Assembly: GCA_031263435.1 (NCBI GenBank) | Contig: JAISFT010000050.1 | Span: forward strand, 1-13,263 | Direction of reading: 5' to 3' | From: Treponema sp. | GTDB taxonomy: Bacteria > Spirochaetota > Spirochaetia > Treponematales > Breznakiellaceae | Length of the DNA stretch: 13,263 nucleotides | In this document: one piece after another, positions 1 through 5,591 of the stretch | Layout of the letters: every line of letters begins with the position of its first letter | Position numbering within the stretch: the stretch's first letter is position 1 | Translations under genes and position numbers: made by a program | Notes under the pieces: model-generated | What the model saw: only the letters and a program-made list of their open reading frames with translations | Told to the model about the DNA's origin: nothing | The model's database searches: none

Positions 1-141
1 CTTATCGAAACCGTGGAAAAGGCCGCGGAAATTTACGTCAAGGTAATGAACAGCAAAATTCTCCAGTCAATTACCGACAGCGAACTCAAGACCCTGGCGG
101 AAACCTTCGGCCTTAAGCATCGGAAAGATTTTCTGGATTAG
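1..141 (+). CDS. C-terminal end of probable class II aldolase/adducin family protein (partial)
   Basis: The window opens inside a plus-strand reading frame that runs for 46 codons and stops with TAG at 139-141. The visible tail begins LIETVEKAAEIYVKVMNSK and continues into a charged helix ending KHRKDFLD. An 'E-x-V-E-x-A-A-x-I-Y' helix followed by a short 'L-x-x-L-x-x-x-F' segment is what I recall from the end of the fuculose-phosphate aldolase/adducin family, which are zinc-dependent aldolases of sugar phosphates. The zinc-binding histidines would lie upstream of the window, so the call rests on the tail only. The codon use is GC-rich and matches the rest of the chromosome. No terminator with a T-run follows; the paired hairpins at 201-376 are the first strong secondary structure downstream. 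Confidence 0.5.
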   Translation, partial: LIETVEKAAEIYVKVMNSKILQSITDSELKTLAETFGLKHRKDFLD

Positions 142-200
142 CCTTGGTTTTTATTTATTAAGGAGGGGGGGCCCGCTACCACGGACAATCTGCCGGAAGT

Positions 201-378
201 GGAGTTTGGGGCCTTGCCCCAAACTCCGAAAACCAAAACGCTTGAGCGTTTTGGTTCCTTGGCCCCCCCTTCGCTCCATAAAAACCCTGCTTTTTTCTGG
301 TATGGAGTTTGGGTCAAGGGCCGATAGGTCCTTGACCCAAACTCCGAAAACTAAAAACCCGCCAGGGTTTTTAGTTCC
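201..378. repeat. Two tandem copies of a double-hairpin repeat (REP/BIME-like)
   Basis: Two similar units start at 201 and 304, a period of about 103 bp. Each unit has an outer-type hairpin beginning GGAGTTTGGG and, directly after the linker CGAAAAC or CGA, a second hairpin rich in A on one arm and T on the other. Perfect arms: 201-212 with 216-227; 231-241 with 246-256; 304-319 with 330-345; 349-360 with 365-376. The first arms begin with the same 10 bases in both units, while the inner bases differ but stay complementary, so base pairing rather than sequence is conserved. A C-run follows each unit. The region has no convincing gene; the short ORFs through it are translations of the repeats. 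It could stabilise the 3' end of the upstream mRNA or be a mobile palindromic repeat. Confidence 0.8.
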
Positions 379-445
379 GCTACCCCCCAGCCACAGAGTA
401 AAACCCGCGCAGCATGCCAAAAAAATGTACTGTTTGACAAAAATG

Positions 446-454
446 TGGTATAAT
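446..454 (+). promoter_or_regulatory. Extended -10 promoter for the Rhs-tip gene
   Basis: TGGTATAAT at 446-454 is a perfect extended -10 (TGN plus TATAAT). No good -35 is found 17 bp upstream (426-431 is TGTACT). Transcription would begin near 461, giving a leader of only about 14 nt before the ATG at 475. This suggests the orphan Rhs tip is transcribed on its own. A short leader leaves little room, so the promoter is probable, not certain. Confidence 0.5.
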
Positions 455-460
455 GAATGT

Positions 461-466
461 AGGAAA
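461..466 (+). promoter_or_regulatory. Ribosome binding site for the Rhs-tip gene
   Basis: AGGAAA lies 8 nt before the ATG at 475. In-frame stops at 451, 454 and 460 exclude any upstream extension, so this site supports 475 as a real start and shows that the tip is not simply the end of a long Rhs frame running in from upstream. Confidence 0.55.
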
Positions 467-474
467 AGCATAGT

Positions 475-1266
475 ATGGCACATCATGGTTCTGTTCCGGG
501 GATGACGGCGTATGCGGGGGACCTGAGCGGAGGGATGGACCTGGGGTACACGGGGAAGCCCTATGACGCAACGACGGGTTTATACAACTATGGGTACCGG
601 GACTACCAGCCGGAGGCGGCCCGTTTTACGACCGTAGACCCGGTGAGGGACGGGGCCAACTGGTATGCCTATGTGAACAACGACCCCGTAAACTGGATAG
701 ACCCCTGGGGGCTGGAGGCATTTGTACATGATTGGTTGGAAGATGATGGGAAAATAGGTATTATGATTATACTTCCTATTACTTATGTAGGTGAAGGGGC
801 AACCCCCGAAGTTATAGCGAAATTCAATAATGGAATAAAGGAATACTGGGATGGGGAAATAGGAAAATATAGAGTGGAAGTTGTTATTGACAATGATCCA
901 ACCCGTGGAATCATGAATACTATCACTGTTCCGATAGGAAATAATACAGCAAAGACCTATGTTCCGGGTCCAACGGGGACATGGCCGTCTGAACGTCCTG
1001 GATGGACTGCGGCTCATGAGGCGGGGCATTTGTTAGGACTCCATGATGTGTATGATTCTGTTAAAAAGATATATTATCCAGAATGGGCCGAAAATATTAT
1101 GGGTTCAAGAAACGGAGTAGGGGTAGTTGAAGAAAGAAATATTGACGAAATATTACGAATTCGTAATTCTGATAGAACAATTAGGGCAGATTCGGCGAAC
1201 AGAACGGCGGAAAGAGAAAACGAGCCGTTTAGTACCGTAGAAAATTCCGGCAAGAAAAATCATTGA
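475..1266 (+). CDS. Orphan Rhs core tip fused to a metzincin-like metalloprotease toxin domain
   Basis: 263 residues. Residues 24-80 are the end of an Rhs core: GYTGKPYDATTGLYNYGYRD, then the canonical self-cleavage motif P-x4-DPxGL, seen as PVNWIDPWGL at 71-80. Everything after is a variable C-terminal domain. It carries HEAGHLLGLHD at 181-191 (zinc histidines H181 and H185, base E182, D191 as likely third ligand) and NIMG at 207-210, which fits the Met-turn of metzincins. D at the third ligand place is known from snapalysin. Full Rhs proteins exceed 1000 residues, so this is a displaced tip with its own promoter and RBS. DNA composition drops sharply at the core/toxin border near 720 (41 of 60 G+C at 601-660, 22 of 60 at 841-900), as expected for an exchanged toxin module. 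Role inferred: a protease toxin, possibly a silent cassette for recombination into a full Rhs gene. Confidence 0.85.
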   Translation: MAHHGSVPGMTAYAGDLSGGMDLGYTGKPYDATTGLYNYGYRDYQPEAARFTTVDPVRDGANWYAYVNNDPVNWIDPWGLEAFVHDWLEDDGKIGIMIILPITYVGEGATPEVIAKFNNGIKEYWDGEIGKYRVEVVIDNDPTRGIMNTITVPIGNNTAKTYVPGPTGTWPSERPGWTAAHEAGHLLGLHDVYDSVKKIYYPEWAENIMGSRNGVGVVEERNIDEILRIRNSDRTIRADSANRTAERENEPFSTVENSGKKNH

Positions 1267-1270
1267 TTAT

Positions 1271-1277
1271 AAAGGGG
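1271..1277 (+). promoter_or_regulatory. Ribosome binding site of the candidate immunity gene
   Basis: AAAGGGG lies 7 nt before the ATG at 1285 and directly behind the toxin stop (1264-1266), so the two genes are almost certainly translated from one mRNA. Confidence 0.6.
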
Positions 1278-1284
1278 ATTAAGT

Positions 1285-2163
1285 ATGAAAACGATATACG
1301 CGATCATGCTAGTACTTGCCACTGTCATATTCAGCTTGGAGGCTCAACAGCGTGGTCCATGTAGTTTTTATTGGGAATTTATTGCAGGAGCAAGCGATAT
1401 TCATGTTACTAATTCCGCTGACCTAAAGACTCATGTGCCTGATATGGAGAATAGAGTTAGAAATAGAAGTTATTACTATCAAATCCCTGTTGTAGAAACA
1501 CTAAAAGGGGAAAAGACAGACAATATAAAAATCAGGATATTTTTAGAACAGGCATTTATCGATCATGTCAAATCATTGCCAGATGATATGAGGTTAATTA
1601 TTTTTATTATTAACTCTTATGCCGAATACAAGAATTCCGATATGGATGAATTCAATAATTTTCTTCTTGGTACCGACACTAAAGGAATCCTTGTGTGTAC
1701 CGATGAGGTATATGGAGAAACAGTTGATGAGATAAGGAACCAACAGGTAATATTGAGCGAAAGATTATACGAAACCTTTTTGCGAAATGAAGCAATGGAT
1801 CGCAAAATAAAAGGGCTTGTTGATGAACTGGTTATAGAAGAAAGAGAGATGGCTGCATTTGAAGAGCTGCTAATGATAGGGAGGGATGCGATTCCTTATA
1901 TTATCTTGTACATGGATGATTATCGGGAATTACCAATTAAATATGTTCGGATTATAGATGATAGTCCTGATGCGTGGGAAGAATGGGTTCATTATGGACC
2001 TAAATTGGTTATCGATATGTTATCAATACTGTCAGGTCAACTATCAAGAGCCAGTTTTGGATTTATACATAATGGTGGCACCAACGAGGAACGACAAAGG
2101 GCCCTGGATGGCTGGAGGATATATTTATATTATCTCCTGGCCGGCTCGATACAACTGGAATAA
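1285..2163 (+). CDS. Secreted protein, candidate immunity protein for the Rhs metalloprotease tip
   Basis: 292 residues, starting 18 bp after the toxin stop. A signal peptide is clear: MKT, then a hydrophobic stretch to about residue 17 and a likely cut after LEA at 20. I do not recognise a named family. The first half (about 35-115) has the pattern 'Y-x-x-x-V-V-E-T-L-K-G ... I-K-I-R-I-F ... L-I-I-F-I', like a small beta-barrel of the NTR/TIMP-like sort; this is a weak, shape-level comparison. The second half (about 190-290) looks helical: 'IGRDAIPYIILYMDD', then HYGPKLVIDML, FGFIHNGG and ERQRALDGWRIYL, which resembles a HEAT-like module of secreted bacterial proteins. AT-rich like the toxin domain, so probably acquired with it. 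The position, export signal and shared composition argue for immunity to a toxin acting outside the cytoplasm. No direct evidence of binding. Confidence 0.7.
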   Translation: MKTIYAIMLVLATVIFSLEAQQRGPCSFYWEFIAGASDIHVTNSADLKTHVPDMENRVRNRSYYYQIPVVETLKGEKTDNIKIRIFLEQAFIDHVKSLPDDMRLIIFIINSYAEYKNSDMDEFNNFLLGTDTKGILVCTDEVYGETVDEIRNQQVILSERLYETFLRNEAMDRKIKGLVDELVIEEREMAAFEELLMIGRDAIPYIILYMDDYRELPIKYVRIIDDSPDAWEEWVHYGPKLVIDMLSILSGQLSRASFGFIHNGGTNEERQRALDGWRIYLYYLLAGSIQLE

Positions 2164-2200
2164 TTATTCGATTGAGCCGCAGAGATTGGATACGCAGAGA

Positions 2201-2219
2201 GTGCCAGGCACCATAGGCG
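2201..2219 (+). repeat. Stand-alone copy of the GTGCCAGGCACC repeat
   Basis: The 19-nt word GTGCCAGGCACCATAGGCG occurs here, 37 bp after the candidate immunity gene, again at 2710-2728, and in inverted form (one central base changed) at 2845-2863. The first 12 bases form an imperfect palindrome. It marks the downstream edge of the toxin module. Confidence 0.75.
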
Positions 2220-2283
2220 GGATTGTCCAGGAGAATTTGTTTGTGTGGCAGGCATAACCAAATAAGGATTTAAGGGGAAGGCT

Positions 2284-2517
2284 ATGCGTAATTTATCACG
2301 ACTGTTTTTTAAATCTATTTCATTCTCGTTTCTTTTTATTTGGGAAACTATTGGTTGTTAGGACGGCGGCCTTTATTTCTAGGGATCGGGTATTATATCA
2401 ATGCACATGGCCAACGCGGATAACGGCAAAACTGTCGAAGAAGCTTTTACCGGCCCGGCTGAAGTACCGCTTTTAAGCGGCCCGGCGGCGCTGCGGGATA
2501 TGCGCCGCTGGGTCTGA
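2284..2517 (+). pseudogene. Decayed lipoprotein-like ORF with two in-frame TAG codons
   Basis: ATG at 2284 follows a strong RBS (AAGGGGAAG at 2272-2280). The first 25 codons encode a basic start, MRNLSRLFFKS, a hydrophobic core and WETIGC, a fair lipobox. TAG follows immediately (2359-2361). The same frame continues for six codons to a second TAG (2380-2382), then stays open through codons such as GKTVEEAFTGPAEVPLLSG to a TGA at 2515-2517. The product would be a 25-residue lipopeptide, or the remains of a longer lipoprotein of about 77 codons or more. I do not recognise the family. Its place right after a toxin/immunity pair suggests a degraded second immunity or accessory gene. The composition becomes GC-rich after 2401, so this may also be a join of two unrelated pieces. 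Confidence 0.35.
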
Positions 2518-2521
2518 CCAA

Positions 2522-2662
2522 AACCGCGAAGCGGTTGCCGGCGCAGTCGGGCCGGCATGGATGTCGGCTACAATAGTTTCATAAGTTTTTTGCGAAGCAA
2601 AAAACTTACAGCTCAAAAATGGCATGGATGCCATTTTTGAAAGGCGAAAGCCGCAGGCTTTC
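2522..2662. repeat. Cluster of short-loop hairpins, two with GCGAAGC tips
   Basis: Five perfect hairpins follow each other: 2522-2527/2531-2536 (loop GAA), 2536-2542/2551-2557 (loop 8 nt), 2582-2593/2597-2608 (12-bp stem, loop GAA), 2613-2624/2629-2640 (12-bp stem, loop TGGA) and 2646-2652/2656-2662 (loop GCA). The first and third close with GCGAAGC, a sequence known for an exceptionally stable DNA mini-hairpin, and 2644-2652 also contains GGCGAAAGCC. The stems differ in sequence, so the architecture, not the sequence, repeats. No gene is supported here. Confidence 0.75.
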
Positions 2663-2698
2663 ACCCGCGCAAGGGATAGAAGCGGAAATACCGCAGAC

Positions 2699-2874
2699 CC
2701 CCCAAAAAGGTGCCAGGCACCATAGGCGTTTACTTAAGGATTTTCTGGTCAAGTCCAGCGTAGAAAACGCTAATTTTTCTCCTGCGTTTTCAGACTTTTT
2801 GGCATTCTTCGCCGATTCTTGCATCACCCTGCCCACTAAATGAACGCCTATGGTGCCAGGCACCTTTTTGGGGG
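2699..2874. mobile_element. 176-bp element with 32-nt terminal inverted repeats built on GTGCCAGGCACC
   Basis: Left arm 2699-2730 and right arm 2843-2874 are reverse complements except for the central base of the GTGCCAGGCACC core, which is A on both. The interior (2731-2842) has a smaller inverted repeat, GAAAACGC at 2763-2770 and GCGTTTTC at 2784-2791, and no credible gene. It looks like a non-coding palindromic element, either two head-to-head REP units or a small MITE. No target-site duplication is visible outside the arms. No transposase lies in the window, so any mobility would depend on one elsewhere. Confidence 0.65.
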
Positions 2875-2900
2875 TCGAGGAATTGAAGCGGATAGCCCGG

Positions 2901-2943
2901 TCCCCGGTACTGCGGAGTCCGGAGGATTCCGCAGTACCGGGGA
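2901..2943. repeat. 20-bp-stem hairpin with GGA triloop upstream of tgt
   Basis: Arms 2901-2920 and 2924-2943 pair over 20 positions with one G/T wobble (2917 with 2927) and leave only GGA as loop. There is no T-run, so it is not a normal terminator. It ends 60 bp before the tgt -10. Its form matches the palindrome inside the HEAT gene at 4274-4318. Confidence 0.75.
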
Positions 2944-3002
2944 TGCGCCCAGAATCCGAATCGTATCTGCAGGGGGACGGGGCTTCGTTTTACCGCCTTT
3001 TT

Positions 3003-3011
3003 TGATATACT
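3003..3011 (+). promoter_or_regulatory. Extended -10 promoter of tgt, suggesting a leaderless mRNA
   Basis: TGATATACT (TGN plus TATACT) ends at 3011. The usual start point, about 7 nt further, falls on or next to the A of the ATG at 3018. No ribosome binding site is seen before this ATG (TACTGGGCCG), which agrees with leaderless translation. The -35 region (TTCGTT near 2984) is poor. Confidence 0.5.
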
Positions 3012-3017
3012 GGGCCG

Positions 3018-4151
3018 ATGGGTTTTTTTACTGTTCTTCACGCCGATCCTTCCTGTGCCGCCCGGACGGGGGAACTGGAACTGCCCCACGGGAAGCTGAG
3101 TACCCCGGTCTTTATGCCGGTGGGTACCAACGGGACTGTCAAGGCCCTTACTGTGGGGGACCTGGAAGAAATTGGTTTTGAGATTATCCTGGCCAATACC
3201 TACCACCTGTACCTGCGGCCCGGGACAACGGTTATCGGCGGAGCGGGGGGGCTCCACGGTTTTACGGGCTGGGGCCATAATTTTTTGACCGATTCGGGGG
3301 GCTTCCAGATTTTTTCCCTGGCCCCGTTCCGCAAGATTGGGGTGGAGGGGGCGGAGTTCCGTTCCCATATCGACGGCTCCAGCCATTTTTTGCCGCCGGA
3401 AAAGGCGGTCGATATTCAGGCTGTCCTGGGGAGCGATATTCAGATGCAGTTGGATTACTGCACGGGGTACGGGGTAAGCCGGAAAGAGGCCGAAACGGCC
3501 TTGGACATTACGGGCCGCTGGCTTTCCCGCGCCTGTGTCCGCTGGGCGGAAAAGCGGGCCCTGGGCTACGGGGGCAAGCTTTTCGCCATTATGCAGGGTA
3601 ATTTTTTTAAGGACCTGCGGGAACGGAGCGCCCTGGAATGTGCCGCCGCGGATACCCCCGGTATCGCCATTGGGGGGCTTTCCGTGGGGGAACCCGCGGA
3701 GGTGTTTTTTGAATACCTGAATCTGAGCGCCGCCCTGCTGCCCGCGGACAAGCCCCGCTATGTCATGGGCATCGGGACCCCGGAGTATATTCTTGGGGCC
3801 ATCGAGGCAGGTGTCGATATGTTTGACTGTGTGGCCCCCACCAGGGAGGGCCGGAACGGCCGGGCCTATACGCGGCGGGGTCCGCTTTCGGTAAAAAAAG
3901 CCGAAAATACGATGGACTTTTCGCCGATAGATGAGGAGTGCGGCTGCAAGGTTTGCCGGACCTACAGCCGTGCGTATCTGCGGCATCTTTTTAAGGCTCA
4001 GGAGATTCTTTGCTCCATGTTGTTAAGTTATCATAATCTGTATTTTCTTCATAATTTAGTCGGAATGGCCCGGCAGGCGATAACCGAAGACCGTTTCGCC
4101 GGTTTTAAGAAAGAATACCTGTCGAGGTATTCGGAGGGAGTCCATGGGTAG
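3018..4151 (+). CDS. tgt: Queuine/preQ1 tRNA-ribosyltransferase (tRNA-guanine transglycosylase)
   Basis: 377 residues, normal for bacterial TGT. The enzyme swaps guanine 34 for preQ1 in tRNAs with GUN anticodons, a step of queuosine synthesis in the cytoplasm. Key residues are in place with a constant offset of 10 from the Zymomonas enzyme: D92 in TDSGGFQ (general acid/base), D146 in MQLDYC (preQ1 recognition), Q193 in MQG, GGLSVGE at 219-225, D270 in FDCVAPTR (nucleophile), and zinc ligands C308, C310, C313 and H339. The start at 3018 gives the expected N-terminus leading to 'STPVFMPVGTNGT'. No RBS precedes it (see promoter). The stop overlaps the next gene by 8 bp, so tgt and the HEAT-repeat gene form one unit. 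No other queuosine genes are in the window. Confidence 0.97.
   Translation: MGFFTVLHADPSCAARTGELELPHGKLSTPVFMPVGTNGTVKALTVGDLEEIGFEIILANTYHLYLRPGTTVIGGAGGLHGFTGWGHNFLTDSGGFQIFSLAPFRKIGVEGAEFRSHIDGSSHFLPPEKAVDIQAVLGSDIQMQLDYCTGYGVSRKEAETALDITGRWLSRACVRWAEKRALGYGGKLFAIMQGNFFKDLRERSALECAAADTPGIAIGGLSVGEPAEVFFEYLNLSAALLPADKPRYVMGIGTPEYILGAIEAGVDMFDCVAPTREGRNGRAYTRRGPLSVKKAENTMDFSPIDEECGCKVCRTYSRAYLRHLFKAQEILCSMLLSYHNLYFLHNLVGMARQAITEDRFAGFKKEYLSRYSEGVHG
4133..4140 (+). promoter_or_regulatory. Ribosome binding site of the HEAT-repeat gene, inside tgt
   Basis: GGAGGGAG lies within the last codons of tgt, 3 nt before ATG 4144 (6 nt from the GGAGG core). It favours 4144 over the later ATG at 4174 and indicates translational coupling to tgt. 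Confidence 0.7.
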
Positions 4152-5574
4152 TTTTTTTCGGCCGCTGTCCGGGATGGTTCCGGGTGTTCCGGTATCTGCG
4201 CCGCGGCGTTTTCTGCCGGTTCCTGCGGTTTCTGTTCTGGCAGCCTGTTTGCTGCCCCTTGTCTTTGCCGCGGGGGCGGGCTCCGCCTTCGCGGATTCCG
4301 CGGAGGCGGAGCCCGCCCGGCTTGCCACTATCCGCTACGGTACGGAAACCGAGATTGCCGCGCTGATCCAGTCCCTTCAAACCGAGCAGGAGGACTCCCT
4401 GGACGATGAGCTGGTTGCGCTGGCGCAGAATACCCGGAACCGGAATATTCTGCGGGGGCTCTTTGTCTTTTTTGGGGATCGTGACAAGGGCGGCCTGGAG
4501 GAACGGGCAATCCGGGCCATAGCGGAGCGGGATCAGGAGTCAAACGAAACAGTTATCGCCGCGGTGGATTACCTGGGCAAGGTAAAAGCGGAAGGCGCGG
4601 CGGAACCGCTGCGGAGACTCATCGGCACCAAGGAGCGGCGCTTTATGAGTTCCGCTATCCGGGCCCTGGGCAGGGTGTCGGCGGCAAACGGGGAGCTTGC
4701 GCAGGGGACGGCCGAATTTCTGAGCACCTATTATACCGAAGAAGATCCCCCGGACGAGTACCGCCGGGAGATAATAGTTGCAATCGGAGAGACAAGGTTT
4801 CCCGGCAGTGTTTCGTTTTTGAGCGGCATTGCGTTCAACGGCGAGAACCGGGTTACCCTTCGCATAGCCGCCCTGGAGGCTCTTGCAAAAACCGGTGATG
4901 AAGAGGGGCTGCCCGCGGTTATTGCCGCCGTATCCGATGGGGACCCCAATGTTCGTTCCAGCGCCGTGGCGGCCCTGGGGCCCTTTAGGGGTGAGGATGT
5001 GGACAGGGCCATTCTGGAGGCCTTTAGGGATTCCTACTACCGTACCCGTCTCAGCGCGGCCCAGGCCAGCCGGGACCGCAGGCTGGAGGCGGCGATTCCC
5101 TACCTGAAATTTCGCAGCGAACAGGACGAGGTTCCCCAGGTTCGGGATGAGTCCATCCGGGCTCTGGGGGCCATAAACACCCGGGAGACTACCGGGATTC
5201 TTGTTTCGTTGTTTGAGGAGAGGAAGAACTCCGATGTCGTGCGGATCCGCTCCGCGGAGATGCTGGTGGCAAACGATACGGAAGCCCACATTGAAAAGGT
5301 TGTTGCCGGGATGGATGAGGCCAAGTCCCGGAATCAAGGCGCCCTGTACAATGGTCTGCTTAAAGTTGTGGGGGCCGCAAAATCGGACAAGCTGGAATCC
5401 CTGGCCCGCCGTTTTATCGGTTCCGGGGATGTTGTTGAAAAATCGTTTGCCCTGGACATGACCGCCAACAATGGTTTCCGCAGTCTGGTGGAAGATGTCA
5501 GGGCCCTGACGGAAAACCGCAACCAATCCCTGGCCCGCAAGGCCCGGCTTACCCTGGATGCCCTGACCCGCTGA
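4144..5574 (+). CDS. Secreted HEAT-repeat protein
   Basis: 476 residues. A long N-terminus with RR at 21-22, a hydrophobic core (about 24-46) and a likely signal-peptidase site after SAFA (50) point to export to the periplasm. The mature part is an alpha-solenoid: repeated helix pairs such as 'AVDYLGKVKAEGAAEPLRRL', 'IAALEALAKTGDEEGLPAVI', 'SSAVAALGPF' and 'DESIRALGAINTRETTGILV' are typical HEAT/PBS-lyase-like repeats from about 75 to 470. Such proteins are usually binding scaffolds; no catalytic motif is seen, and the partner is unknown. Translation is probably coupled to tgt. The coding sequence contains a near-perfect 21-bp palindrome over the signal cleavage region (4274-4318). The stop is only 17 bp from the stop of the convergent VWA gene. 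Confidence 0.85.
   Translation: MGSFFRPLSGMVPGVPVSAPRRFLPVPAVSVLAACLLPLVFAAGAGSAFADSAEAEPARLATIRYGTETEIAALIQSLQTEQEDSLDDELVALAQNTRNRNILRGLFVFFGDRDKGGLEERAIRAIAERDQESNETVIAAVDYLGKVKAEGAAEPLRRLIGTKERRFMSSAIRALGRVSAANGELAQGTAEFLSTYYTEEDPPDEYRREIIVAIGETRFPGSVSFLSGIAFNGENRVTLRIAALEALAKTGDEEGLPAVIAAVSDGDPNVRSSAVAALGPFRGEDVDRAILEAFRDSYYRTRLSAAQASRDRRLEAAIPYLKFRSEQDEVPQVRDESIRALGAINTRETTGILVSLFEERKNSDVVRIRSAEMLVANDTEAHIEKVVAGMDEAKSRNQGALYNGLLKVVGAAKSDKLESLARRFIGSGDVVEKSFALDMTANNGFRSLVEDVRALTENRNQSLARKARLTLDALTR
4274..4318. repeat. In-frame palindrome inside the HEAT-repeat gene
   Basis: Arms 4274-4294 and 4298-4318 pair over 21 positions with a single T/G wobble and a three-base loop, ATT. It encodes GAGSAFADSAEAEPA, the end of the signal peptide and the start of the mature protein, so an insertion here would be tolerated. 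Its long stem, single wobble and triloop are the same design as 2901-2943, although the sequence differs. Confidence 0.7.
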
Positions 5575-5591
5575 AGCAGGGCCGTAATCTC

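Noticed and set aside
201..378. CRISPR-like repeats
   Set aside because: Only two units, themselves palindromic pairs, with no uniform repeat/spacer pattern and no cas genes.
434..454. TTGACA followed by TATAAT as a classical promoter
   Set aside because: The spacer is only 9 bp, far short of 17; only the extended -10 element is retained.
151..505. Short frames on both strands through the hairpin repeats
   Set aside because: Their sequence is dictated by the inverted repeats and no function or RBS supports them.
1958..2257. 99-codon plus-strand frame over the end of the partner gene
   Set aside because: Out of frame with the partner gene, and its tail is a translation of the GTGCCAGGCACC repeat.
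2790..3986. 398-codon minus-strand frame opposite tgt
   Set aside because: tgt on the other strand has all catalytic and zinc residues; this frame has no family features.
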